Shown: one piece after another, positions 44,396-52,855 of the stretch
Position numbering within the stretch: the first letter of the stretch is position 1
How the letters are laid out: each line of letters starts with the position of its first letter
NCBI GenBank assembly: GCA_964619885.1
Contig: CAZUGA010000022.1
Location: forward strand, 1-64,000
Reading direction: 5' to 3'
DNA length: 64,000 nt
Source: CAZUGA01 sp964619885
GTDB lineage: Bacteria > Pseudomonadota > Gammaproteobacteria > Methylococcales > UBA1147
The notes under the pieces: generated by a model
The model's database searches: none
What the model was told of the DNA's origin: nothing
What the model saw: only the letters and a program-made list of their open reading frames with translations
Translations under genes and position numbers: made by a program

Positions 44396-44691
44396 TGTTG
44401 ATCGTGAAGCCTTTGCCTTTTTTCATCAAAGATCTAATAGAACAAGCAGTCTGGAGAACAACGGCTAAATTCGATCGTTTTTCCTTCAATGGATTTATAA
44501 AATTTATTGCCCAACAAAACTCTGTAAACGCCTACCCGAGTACTAACCTTGCACAAACTTGGAAAATTTAAGCTGGATTCGGGACAGTGCGCATGCGCCA
44601 CAAGTTTAAGTACACTGGTGGAATTCAAACTTAGTGCGACGCGTAAATTTAACTGACGACAATGTAATTCTGTCGCAACTACCCAGCAAAT

Positions 44692-45465
44692 TTAGAAATA
44701 CGATTCAGGTATAAAAATAATGTCGCCTGGTAGTAATTCCACGTTAGCAGTAATGTCTCCATCCTCGATCAAGTCTTCAAGCCTAACGCCAAACTGCTTC
44801 TGTTCCCCGTTAATCGTCCGAACAATACTGGCCCGGTTGCCGGCCCCATATCCATTTCCCAAACTACCGATTGTGATGGCCAAGTCCAACATAGTCATGT
44901 GTTCAGTATAGGGATATGCTGCAGCATTGTAGGTACCCCCACCGCCTCCGGCTCCACCACCAAAACCACCACCGCCAAAACCACCACCGCCAAAACCACC
45001 ACCGCCAACACCACCACCTATACCACCGCCAACACCACCGCCTATACCACCGCCACCGAAGTTCCGTCCACCACCTCCTCCGCCGCCAAAGGCACCAATT
45101 ACACGGACCTGCTCGCTATAAGGCCCAACAAAACCGGACACAATTATGGTAACCAAAGGATTACGGATAAATTTGGCTAGCTCTACTTCTACATCTCGAG
45201 CAAGCTGAAACGGGGTTTTTCCGCTCGCTTGTAGCTCTTCAACCAACGGCGCAGTTATTTTGCCATCCGGTCTAACAGGAATAGCACGGGATACTTCAGG
45301 GTTCCCCCAAACGAACATTTCCAAATTATCTCCGGGGCCAATAACATAAGTATAATCAGAGGGTAATTGCGCCTTTTGATCAAGCGGTGGATAACGGTTG
45401 CAACCAGACAAATTCATTATCAATACAAATAACACCGCCACATAAATCTGTTTCCGATTAATCAC
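44692..45465 (-). CDS. polysaccharide export lipoprotein (EpsE/Wza-like) with glycine-rich insertion
   Basis: This 257-residue protein has a lipobox (LIMNLSGC, lipidated C22), a polysaccharide-export domain (about 37-112: YVIGPGDNLEMFVWG, IPVRPDGKITAPLV) and an SLBB domain. The SLBB is split: YSEQVRVIGAF is followed by about 50 residues almost purely glycine (127-177) before AYPYTEHMTMLDLAITIGSLG. Without the insert the length (about 205) fits the short export proteins of XrtA loci. It is the first gene of the EPS operon. The insert may be a flexible surface loop or a lineage-specific expansion. Confidence 0.88.
   Translation of the reverse strand: MINRKQIYVAVLFVLIMNLSGCNRYPPLDQKAQLPSDYTYVIGPGDNLEMFVWGNPEVSRAIPVRPDGKITAPLVEELQASGKTPFQLARDVEVELAKFIRNPLVTIIVSGFVGPYSEQVRVIGAFGGGGGGGRNFGGGGIGGGVGGGIGGGVGGGGFGGGGFGGGGFGGGAGGGGGTYNAAAYPYTEHMTMLDLAITIGSLGNGYGAGNRASIVRTINGEQKQFGVRLEDLIEDGDITANVELLPGDIIFIPESYF
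44935..45087 (-). repeat. glycine-codon repeat inside the export lipoprotein gene
   Basis: In-frame short repeats, including several copies of a 15-bp unit encoding GGGFG, then units encoding GIGGG and GVGGG. All lengths are multiples of three and the frame is kept on both sides. Such DNA is prone to slippage, so length differences among strains are likely. Confidence 0.8.
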
Positions 45466-45773
45466 CTCATCACCCCCGTATTATTCCGAGCAATAAACTC
45501 ACTTCGTGTAGAATTCACTTGACCGCCAGTTTATCTGGATAAATTTGCAAAATCACTAAAAAACTGTCGACAATTGTAGCAGATCCACAACATCCTTATC
45601 GCATTCACGTATCTGAATACGTCTAATCGTGTTTTTGTCCGATCCCCATATCTATTACCTTTGAAATCTTTAGTCTTGATGGTTTACCAGATTCCGACAC
45701 CCAAAAAACATTTACCCCGGCGTGCCCCATCTTGAGGTTCACGAATTGATTCACGCCGTCACGCAAAAGCGCA
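45466..45773. other. promoter region of the EPS operon with palindrome
   Basis: This lies between the aminotransferase stop and the export-lipoprotein start, both minus strand. A perfect palindrome, ACGTAT-CTGA-ATACGT, is found at 45607-45622, about 140 bp before the start codon. It could be an operator. No T-run directly follows on the minus strand, so it is a poor terminator for the aminotransferase. No gene is seen. Confidence 0.4.
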
Positions 45774-46937
45774 TCAGATTTGCTCGATAAACCTTGCTAG
45801 GCGTTCAACGGCTATTTCTATCCGTTCACGGGAATTCGTATATGCAAACCTTAAATGTTCATCCGGCGCCGCTATCCCAAAATCTTTGCCTGGCGTAATC
45901 GCTACCCCACTTCGTTCCAACAGACGCTCTGCAAAGTCCCAGCTACGCATACCGAAAGCGCTGCAATTAGCATAGATATAAAATGCTCCACCTGGCTTAA
46001 CCGCGATGTTGAAACCTAACTTCGTCAATTGTTTGTATAAATAATCGCGTCTCCTTTGGAATTCTCTACGCCTGTTCTCCAATTCGTTTAAGTTTTCTTG
46101 CTCAAATGACGCAAGAGCGGCAATTTGCGAATGCGACGCAGCCGAAATAAAAATATTCTGCGCTAACTTGTCGGCGGCACCCTTCAGATGGTCCGGTACA
46201 ATTAACCAGCCAACCCGCCACCCGGTCATACCAAAATACTTTGAAAAACTGTTAACAACCAAAACTTGATCGGAAAAAGCCAACGCTGAAGTTGCTCTCG
46301 ATTCATATTCCAAACCATGATAGATTTCGTCAGAAACTATACAACCGTCATAGGACTCTACGACGTTGCAGATTTGGCGAAGTTGTTCGTTTTGAATCAA
46401 TGTACCGGTAGGATTAGATGGAGATGCGATCAATGCCAATCGGCAATTTGACCCCCAATGACACCTTATTGACTCGGCGCTTAGCTGATAATTGTCAGCC
46501 GGGTGAACCGGGATCAATTTAGTCTCGGCATCAAATAACCGGATAAGATTGCGGTTACAAGGATAGCCGGGATCAGCCAACAACACCTGATCACCACTAT
46601 TCAACAATATTCCGAGGGCAAGCAATAAACCACCCGTCGCCCCTGGTGTAACAAAAACCCGATCCGCTGAAATATTCAGCTGATATCTTCTTTGGTAATA
46701 ATCAGAAATCGCATGACGAAGTGCGGGCAGACCCGCTGCTGGCGTATACTTCACAGATCCCGAACGAAGCGCGCGCAGCCCCGCCTCTATCACAGCGGGG
46801 GGGGATTTGAAATCGGGTTCACCTATCTCTAAATGCACAATATCCTTGCCCTGTCGCTCCAGATCTTCGGCCCTAGAGAGCAAGTTCATCACATAGAATG
46901 GATTAATCTCTGCTAAACGTTCGGCACTTGGAAACAT
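45774..46937 (-). CDS. class I/II pyridoxal-phosphate aminotransferase
   Basis: This 387-residue fold-type I aminotransferase has EPDFKSPPAVIEAG near the N-terminus, VFVTPGATGGLLLAL (cofactor phosphate region), ALIASPSNPTGT, the conserved IVSDEIYHGL with aspartate to the PLP ring nitrogen, the Schiff-base lysine in VNSFSKYFGMTGWRVGW, and the C-terminal arginine in LRFAYTNS. It resembles the AspC/AlaA-like group; the exact amino-acid substrate cannot be fixed. It is divergent from dksA. Confidence 0.88.
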   Translation of the reverse strand: MFPSAERLAEINPFYVMNLLSRAEDLERQGKDIVHLEIGEPDFKSPPAVIEAGLRALRSGSVKYTPAAGLPALRHAISDYYQRRYQLNISADRVFVTPGATGGLLLALGILLNSGDQVLLADPGYPCNRNLIRLFDAETKLIPVHPADNYQLSAESIRCHWGSNCRLALIASPSNPTGTLIQNEQLRQICNVVESYDGCIVSDEIYHGLEYESRATSALAFSDQVLVVNSFSKYFGMTGWRVGWLIVPDHLKGAADKLAQNIFISAASHSQIAALASFEQENLNELENRRREFQRRRDYLYKQLTKLGFNIAVKPGGAFYIYANCSAFGMRSWDFAERLLERSGVAITPGKDFGIAAPDEHLRFAYTNSRERIEIAVERLARFIEQI

Positions 46938-47088
46938 TGATTACCATTCTCACTGTTCTGTTTCATAGACGGATAAAAGCTAATATCAAATCAAAAGCAT
47001 ACCTATCAAAATTCGTCATAAGTACATATTTTTTCTACTATTTAAGAACATTCAGAGGTAAATTATCTCGCCTGAAAAATTGAATATA

Positions 47089-47116
47089 TTCACAGATGCA
47101 AAAAATTTATTATAAT
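47089..47116 (+). promoter_or_regulatory. candidate sigma70 promoter of dksA
   Basis: TTCACA at 47089-47094 and TATAAT at 47111-47116 are separated by 16 bp and lie about 90 bp upstream of the dksA ATG. The -10 box is perfect and is followed by GGGGAG. The following leader contains an AT-rich inverted repeat with AGCATA/TATGCT ends (about 47129-47155). No transcription evidence is available. Confidence 0.45.
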
Positions 47117-47205
47117 GGGGAGTTTGAAAGCATAAATATAATTAAATTATATGCTCGATAGTGCAATTCTTCGTTTTACACCAACTATGGTTTGGGAGTT
47201 ATTGG

Positions 47206-47640
47206 ATGACCGAAAACAAAAGAACTGAAGACTCACCCTTCAGTTTTAAACCCTACGATCTGAAAAAGGGTGAAGAATACATGAACGATGATCAAGTCGC
47301 TCACTTTAAGACAATTCTGGGAAAATGGAAATCACAATTAATGGAGGAGGTGGATAGAACGGTACACCATATGCAGGATGATGCCGCCAATTTTCCAGAC
47401 CCAAATGATCGCGCGACCCAAGAGTCAGAATTCAGTCTGGAGCTTCGAACCCGCGACCGGGAAAGAAAATTGATCAAAAAAATTGACGAATCTCTCGCTA
47501 CGATAGAAACTGGAGATTACGGTTTTTGTGAATCCTGCGGCATTGATATCGGATTGCGCAGACTAGAAGCACGACCGACTGCAACGTTGTGTATAGACTG
47601 CAAAACCCTGGATGAAATCAGAGAGAAACAAACGGGATAA
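47206..47640 (+). CDS. dksA: RNA polymerase-binding regulator DksA
   Basis: This 144-residue protein starts at ATG 47206 with GGGAG seven bases upstream; an in-frame GTG at 47161 would add 15 residues not found in the family. Features: the N-terminal helix, a coiled coil with the tip acidic residues (DDAANFPDPNDRATQESE), and a zinc finger with four cysteines (CESCGIDIGLRRLEARP, then CIDC). DksA binds in the secondary channel of RNA polymerase and with ppGpp adjusts rRNA and amino-acid promoters. gluQ follows, as in many gammaproteobacteria. Confidence 0.95.
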   Translation: MTENKRTEDSPFSFKPYDLKKGEEYMNDDQVAHFKTILGKWKSQLMEEVDRTVHHMQDDAANFPDPNDRATQESEFSLELRTRDRERKLIKKIDESLATIETGDYGFCESCGIDIGLRRLEARPTATLCIDCKTLDEIREKQTG

Positions 47641-47887
47641 CTGACGGGAAGGCAAATTCACCGACAAATGGACTTAGCCCACAGACACCTCAATTGCCCG
47701 ACATATATCCTCTCGTTGAATCTGACTCCTAGCTGTAGGAAGACACATCAACGTCATTACTGCCGCGCGAAAGCAAAAAATCCCGACGACAACAGACAAA
47801 TCCTCACGAAAATGGATTTTGTAGTCCGACAAATACAGCGCTTCATCCCGTTGACTTAGTCCTACTCGCAAAATCAGTATCGATTCA

Positions 47888-48787
47888 CTGCCGCCAATAT
47901 ACCGAGGCCGATTTGCACCCTCACCGACGGGCCCACTTCACTTAGGCTCCCTCTGCACCGCCGTCTCAAGTTTTTTGCAAGCGCGGAGCAAAAGGGGATA
48001 TTGGCATCTAAGAATCGATGATTTGGATTCATTCCGAATTATCGCCACAGCGACCGACGATATATTACAAACCCTGGACGCGTTCGGTCTTAAATGGGAC
48101 GGCCCCATTTTGTTTCAAAGCCAGCATTTAAACAAATACCAATCCGCGCTAGATGAATTGCAAAGACAAGATTTACTTTACCCATGCACCTGCTCTAGAA
48201 AATGGCTAAAACGGAATTCAAAAAGTGGGCCGAACGGTCCTATTTACCCCGGAATATGCCGAAACAAGCAAAATCCACGGAATCAACCGCATGCCGTCCG
48301 GATTAGTACTTGCGGCGCTCAAATCAAATTCCATGACCTCCTGCAAGGCCATGTCCAACTTCAACTTGACAACCAAGATGGAGACTTTATTGTGCGACGG
48401 CGCGATGGCATCTTCGCCTATCAACTGGCGGCAGCAGTCGATGAGCACCAACAAAATATAACCGAAGTACTACGGGGCACCGACCTGCTCTCGTCGACGC
48501 CACGACAAATATTTCTGCAACAAAAATTAAACTTTCCGACCCCAACATACGGTCACGTTCCCATTCTGGTCGATAAATACGGCATAAAACTCAGCAAACA
48601 AACTGGCGCGAAGCCAGTCTCGATAAAAAATGCTTCCGCGATACTTAGCGACATTCTCACACTACTCAAACATCCACCGCCAAAAGAAATGAGCGGCGCC
48701 CCTCCTGATGAATTATTAAGCTGGGGCAGCGCTAATTGGAAGTTATCAAATCTAATCAAAATTGAGTCAATTTCTACCATGGAATAA
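47888..48787 (+). CDS. gluQ: glutamyl-Q tRNA(Asp) synthetase, start codon uncertain
   Basis: This enzyme glutamylates queuosine at the wobble base of tRNA-Asp. Seen in order: YRGRFAPSPTGPLHLGSL (HIGH-equivalent HLGS), WHLRIDDLD, a zinc-site region with CTCSRKW and YPGICRN, and LSKQTGA (KMSKS-equivalent). A TTG at 47975 is the first standard start, but it lies after the HLGS motif. In-frame coding clearly extends upstream to a TGA at 47852-47854, with no ATG, GTG or TTG in between. I place the start nominally at CTG 47888, which gives 299 residues, the usual size; ATC 47879 and ATA 47897 are alternatives. There is no clear ribosome site. Either a near-cognate start is used, the start has mutated, or there is a sequence error. 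Confidence 0.75.
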   Translation: MPPIYRGRFAPSPTGPLHLGSLCTAVSSFLQARSKRGYWHLRIDDLDSFRIIATATDDILQTLDAFGLKWDGPILFQSQHLNKYQSALDELQRQDLLYPCTCSRKWLKRNSKSGPNGPIYPGICRNKQNPRNQPHAVRISTCGAQIKFHDLLQGHVQLQLDNQDGDFIVRRRDGIFAYQLAAAVDEHQQNITEVLRGTDLLSSTPRQIFLQQKLNFPTPTYGHVPILVDKYGIKLSKQTGAKPVSIKNASAILSDILTLLKHPPPKEMSGAPPDELLSWGSANWKLSNLIKIESISTME

Positions 48788-48970
48788 ATCCAAGTGTTTG
48801 CAAGCCTATGAATCTACACCGATGAATCACCAAACCTGCAACCTTCTCCAGATTGCGATAACGTCATGTAGAAAATTTTATTTCAGGTGGTTTTCTAAGC
48901 TTGCCAAATACGCCCCGTCATTCCCGGGGAAAAAATCTAAACGAGGGACCAAGTACTTTAAAAAGGATGA

Positions 48971-50152
48971 TTACTTTAGGGAGACGTACGGATCATCATT
49001 ATCTGCGTCTTTGCTATCATTCAAAGGCTTCCAAGGCATCAAATGAATCGAATCTTTGAGCAACGAAAAACTTATCCTATAACCCACGGATAACTGATTC
49101 CTAAATACCACATGCCGAGGTAAATCCATAGTCAGGCAGGCATTCAACTCTTCACAATCAACGGTTACACTACTGATGCCGGCAATCGTTACCAATTCGA
49201 TAATCTCTCCAGAAAAAGGATTCTCTTTTTCTCCGTTCGAAGGTCTAAGACGACTGTGTAACAACACACTGGATGGCGATATGCACCAACACACTTTATC
49301 GTTCACGTTGAATTCCGCAAAACAGCGAGCATCGATCGAACATCCATTACAATTCAATCGTGTTAAATCTTCATCAGGCTTTTGCTCGGCGACCGATCCT
49401 TCAAATAAATTTCTTATATCGACCAAACGCGCCACCAGAGTGCTCGTAGGGCGCTCGCGAATTTCCTCGGGTGTTCCACATTGCAAGGTCTGTCCACGGT
49501 GCAAAACGCACATTTGATCGGCCAGCATCGCGGCTTCATCAAGGTCGTGCGTTACCAACACTATTGGAATATTCAAACGCCGGGTAAGCTGCAAAGTTTG
49601 CAATCTCAATTTTCTGCGAGTGACCTGATCAACCGCCGAAAAAGGTTCATCCAACAACAGCACAGCGGGTTCGCGTGCTAACGCCCGCGCAAGAGCAACA
49701 CGTTGCTGCTGTCCTCCAGATAGCATTTTGGGATAACGGTGTTCCAACCCCGTTAAATTAACCCGCCTCAATACATCTATCGCATGTTTCGTCGAGTTTG
49801 GGCGATCGGTTGAAGGGTGCACTGCGATCTTAACATTATCCAAAACCGTCATATGCGGGAACAGAGCGAAATCCTGGAAAACAAAACCAACCCGCCGTTT
49901 TTGGGTTGGGATATCGAAATCTCTCTCGGTATCTAACCATTGCTTGGCCCCGCACCTAACCTTCCCATGCCGCGGTCGGTATAGCCCGGCAATACTCCGC
50001 AACAACGTTGTCTTGCCGCTCCCAGAAGGTCCCACCAAAGCGGTTAATTTTCCGGGTTCGCATAGCAATTCCGCATCTAATGGAATCGGATGAGATTGCT
50101 GCACACGAATATGCAAGCCGGTCCAAGAATGGTCAATCAAATCCAATGTCAA
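48971..50152 (-). CDS. modC: molybdate ABC transporter ATP-binding protein
   Basis: This 393-residue protein has Walker A (GPSGSGKTT, 41-49), Q-loop FVFQDFALFPHM, signature LSGGQQQRVALARAL, Walker B (AVLLLDEPFSAVD), H-loop VTHDLDEA, and a C-terminal TOBE/Mop-like domain (about 295-370), which in ModC binds molybdate. It is somewhat longer than Escherichia coli ModC because of a C-terminal extension of about 25 residues. It overlaps modB by 4 bp and powers the ModB channel. Confidence 0.88.
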   Translation of the reverse strand: MTLDLIDHSWTGLHIRVQQSHPIPLDAELLCEPGKLTALVGPSGSGKTTLLRSIAGLYRPRHGKVRCGAKQWLDTERDFDIPTQKRRVGFVFQDFALFPHMTVLDNVKIAVHPSTDRPNSTKHAIDVLRRVNLTGLEHRYPKMLSGGQQQRVALARALAREPAVLLLDEPFSAVDQVTRRKLRLQTLQLTRRLNIPIVLVTHDLDEAAMLADQMCVLHRGQTLQCGTPEEIRERPTSTLVARLVDIRNLFEGSVAEQKPDEDLTRLNCNGCSIDARCFAEFNVNDKVCWCISPSSVLLHSRLRPSNGEKENPFSGEIIELVTIAGISSVTVDCEELNACLTMDLPRHVVFRNQLSVGYRISFSLLKDSIHLMPWKPLNDSKDADNDDPYVSLK

Positions 50153-50808
50153 CGTTGAGAATCCCGGCCAAATACGTACACTAGACTAACCGTACAAAAA
50201 GCAAATAGAAGTAAAACAATCGACATAAGACCGGCCGCTTCCGCATCAAAAGATTGAACCCGATCAAAAATAGCGATGGATATCGTTCTGGTTTGACCCG
50301 GAATACCGCCGCCTACCATCAGTACCACACCAAATTCACCCATGGTGTGCGCAAAACTCAGAGCCATCGCCGAAAAGACGCCGCCTTTAACCAACGGCAT
50401 TTCGACCCGCCAAAACGTAGACCACCGCGTTAAGCCGCTACACCATGCTGCTTCTCTCAAAGTTTGAGGTATCGCTTCGAAGGCGCGCAGCATTGGCTGA
50501 ACCGCGAATGGCAAACTATATACAACCGACGCAAAAACCAAACCCGCGAAAGAAAATACCAGGGTTTGCCCGGTTATAGACTCAATAGCCATCCCTAGCG
50601 GTGACTGCCGACCTAGTACGACTAACATATAATAGCCCAACACTGTTGGCGGCAATACCAACGGGAGCGCAACGATTCCCTCCACCAAACCTTTTCCGGC
50701 AAAATCCCGCCACGCAAGCCAACGAGCAATGATTAATCCCAGCAACAATAAAATCGCAACGGTATATGTAGACAGTTTTATGGAAAGATAGAACGCTTGC
50801 CAATCCAA
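50149..50808 (-). CDS. modB: molybdate ABC transporter permease
   Basis: This 219-residue inner-membrane protein has five to six hydrophobic segments and the cytoplasmic EAA loop (LREAAWCSGLTRWSTFWRV) that contacts the ATPase. ModB hallmarks include LPLVLPPTVLGYYML and FAHTMGEFGVVLMVGG. Stop and start overlap with modC (ATGA). It forms the channel for molybdate, possibly tungstate. Confidence 0.9.
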   Translation of the reverse strand: MDWQAFYLSIKLSTYTVAILLLLGLIIARWLAWRDFAGKGLVEGIVALPLVLPPTVLGYYMLVVLGRQSPLGMAIESITGQTLVFSFAGLVFASVVYSLPFAVQPMLRAFEAIPQTLREAAWCSGLTRWSTFWRVEMPLVKGGVFSAMALSFAHTMGEFGVVLMVGGGIPGQTRTISIAIFDRVQSFDAEAAGLMSIVLLLFAFCTVSLVYVFGRDSQR

Positions 50809-50873
50809 GGATCAAGACCCTTCGCAATCATTTGGTCGAATAAATTTCAACACAGTTTCTTAGCCCAAAAAAT

Positions 50874-51695
50874 CTATTGCAAACCATATGTAGCCAGAAT
50901 TGAACTCGCGCGTTCGGTCAATAGAAAATCCATGAATTCCCTAGCGTCATTACGAGCACGGGTGGTTAAAACCATTTGGTGTTCCAATGGTTGGTAAAGC
51001 GCATCTGAAACTCGAACAAAACTGCCTTTGCTTTTAATCCTCGGGTTACTCGCGATTGCATAAGGAATAAACGCCGCATCTACGCTACCCGAAATTGCGA
51101 ATTGAGCCGCTTGCAAAGCGTTTAATCCTATCACCAATCTGGATCTAATATCCTCCAACAATCCCGCCTTCAACAATGCTTCTCGGGCTGCGCTGCCATA
51201 GGGCGCGGCATCCGGGTCAGCAATCGCAACACGATGCGCAGAATCGGTCCGTTCTAAATCTCGCAGACCATGTAAATCTGCTGCCAATTTCAATTTGGAA
51301 AATTTCGGTTTAAACAGAACCAATCGTCCAAACCCATACACAACCGGGTTTCCTTGCGTCAACCCCCGCGCCTGTAACAATTTTATAGAATCCCGGTCCG
51401 CACTCATCAACGAGTCGAAAGGCGCTCCGGCGATAATCTGGTGCGCCAGACTTTTTGATGAACCGAATACAAATTCGACGCTCCGACCGGTATTCTGCAC
51501 ATATTCATGCTGAACTTCGGACATAACAAAATGTAAACTTGCCGCTGCGGCAATTCTCGGGGTCTCCGCAAACCCCAACCGATACGGGTAAACCCAATAA
51601 ACCAACAAAACCACAAATTGAGCTACACGCACAAATCGGTCTGACTTAGGAATGCCGCCATTCACCATCATCGCTAAAAATAAATCGCGGTTCAT
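50874..51695 (-). CDS. modA: molybdate-binding periplasmic protein
   Basis: This 273-residue protein has an export signal (hydrophobic VAQFVVLLVYWVYPY, cleavage near GFA). The mature protein begins RIAAAASLHFVMSEVQ and has FVFGSSKSLAHQI, IADPDAAPYGSAAREAL and DAAFIPYA, the typical ModA oxyanion-binding layout. The signal is unusually long if the first ATG is used; the second or third methionine (near residues 9-10) is possible. It is the first gene of modABC. I did not find a clear ModE site. Confidence 0.88.
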   Translation of the reverse strand: MNRDLFLAMMVNGGIPKSDRFVRVAQFVVLLVYWVYPYRLGFAETPRIAAAASLHFVMSEVQHEYVQNTGRSVEFVFGSSKSLAHQIIAGAPFDSLMSADRDSIKLLQARGLTQGNPVVYGFGRLVLFKPKFSKLKLAADLHGLRDLERTDSAHRVAIADPDAAPYGSAAREALLKAGLLEDIRSRLVIGLNALQAAQFAISGSVDAAFIPYAIASNPRIKSKGSFVRVSDALYQPLEHQMVLTTRARNDAREFMDFLLTERASSILATYGLQ

Positions 51696-51855
51696 GCATT
51701 TCTAAACAAAATAAGTTTGTTGCAAAATTCAGCTTCATATTCCAGTATCATCGGATTCACGCTAAAATGGGCAGTTCTGAAAAAATCAATACGCATTGGA
51801 ACTAGATTTCCAACGAAAATTACGGAAAATTTTATTCCCTAGCAGTAAAAGCCAA

Positions 51856-52764
51856 ATGACAAATTACAACTTAACACATTTGAATCAACTTGAGGCCGAA
51901 AGCATTCATATTATCCGTGAAGTTGCGGCAGAATTTGAACGCCCGGTCATGTTGTATTCGGTCGGCAAAGATTCTGCGGTAATGCTGCACTTGGCAATGA
52001 AAGCATTCCACCCCGGAAAACCGCCGTTCCCGTTGATGCACGTCGATACCACCTGGAAATTCCGTGAAATGATCAAATTCCGGGACCACTATATCAAGCA
52101 GCTGGGCCTAGAATTAATCGTACATATCAATCAAGAAGGCGTCGCACAAGGCATCGGACCATTTAGCCATGGCAGCAAGAAGCATACTGATGTCATGAAA
52201 ACCGAAGGTTTAAAACAAGCCTTGGATAAATACCGTTTCGACGCCGCGTTTGGTGGCGCGCGCCGTGACGAGGAAAAATCGCGGGCAAAAGAACGCGTCT
52301 ACTCATTTCGCGATAAAAACCACCGCTGGGACCCAAAAAATCAACGCCCGGAATTATGGAATATTTATAACGGAAAAATTGACAAAGGCGAAAGTATCCG
52401 TGTATTCCCGTTGTCTAATTGGACAGAACTGGACGTTTGGCAATATATACATCTTGAAAGTATTCCTATAGTTCCGCTTTATTTTGCGAAAGAACGCCCC
52501 GTGGTTCGCCGCGATGGAACGCTGATCATGGTAGATGACGACAGGATGCCAATCGAAGCGGGCGAAACCATTGAAAATAAAATGGTACGATTCAGAACAT
52601 TGGGTTGTTACCCATTGACCGGAGCAGTGGAATCTACTGCATCGACGCTACCTGAGATTATTCAAGAAATGCTTTTAGCCAGAAGCTCTGAGCGTCAAGG
52701 GCGAGTCATCGATTTCGACCAGGCTGGCTCCATGGAACAGAAGAAACAAGAAGGCTATTTCTAG
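51856..52764 (+). CDS. cysD: sulfate adenylyltransferase subunit 2
   Basis: This 302-residue protein starts at ATG 51856 (MTNYNLTHLNQLEAES); a frame open further upstream adds 20 residues not found in CysD. It has the PP-loop ATP pyrophosphatase motif in MLYSVGKDSAVMLHLA and the conserved AAFGGARRDEEKSRAKER and RTLGCYPLTGAVES. It forms the heterodimer with CysN that makes adenylylsulfate (APS) from sulfate and ATP. Same length as the Escherichia coli enzyme. Next gene on the strand is cysN. Confidence 0.95.
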   Translation: MTNYNLTHLNQLEAESIHIIREVAAEFERPVMLYSVGKDSAVMLHLAMKAFHPGKPPFPLMHVDTTWKFREMIKFRDHYIKQLGLELIVHINQEGVAQGIGPFSHGSKKHTDVMKTEGLKQALDKYRFDAAFGGARRDEEKSRAKERVYSFRDKNHRWDPKNQRPELWNIYNGKIDKGESIRVFPLSNWTELDVWQYIHLESIPIVPLYFAKERPVVRRDGTLIMVDDDRMPIEAGETIENKMVRFRTLGCYPLTGAVESTASTLPEIIQEMLLARSSERQGRVIDFDQAGSMEQKKQEGYF

Positions 52765-52855
52765 AAAGCAGCGCATTGCTCGGCAAGCAACCCGTTAACC
52801 AATAATCTCGAACTTATAACCAAACCGCTTAGTTTGCGGTAAAACCGATAAATCT

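Noticed and set aside
44899..45180. Plus-strand frame encoding threonine/lysine repeats opposite the export lipoprotein
   Set aside because: It is the antisense of the glycine-rich insert; the minus-strand frame has a lipobox and known domains.
52776..52790. Hairpin TTGCT/AGCAA between cysD and cysN as a terminator
   Set aside because: The stem is only five bases and lacks a T-run; cysD and cysN are more likely co-transcribed.
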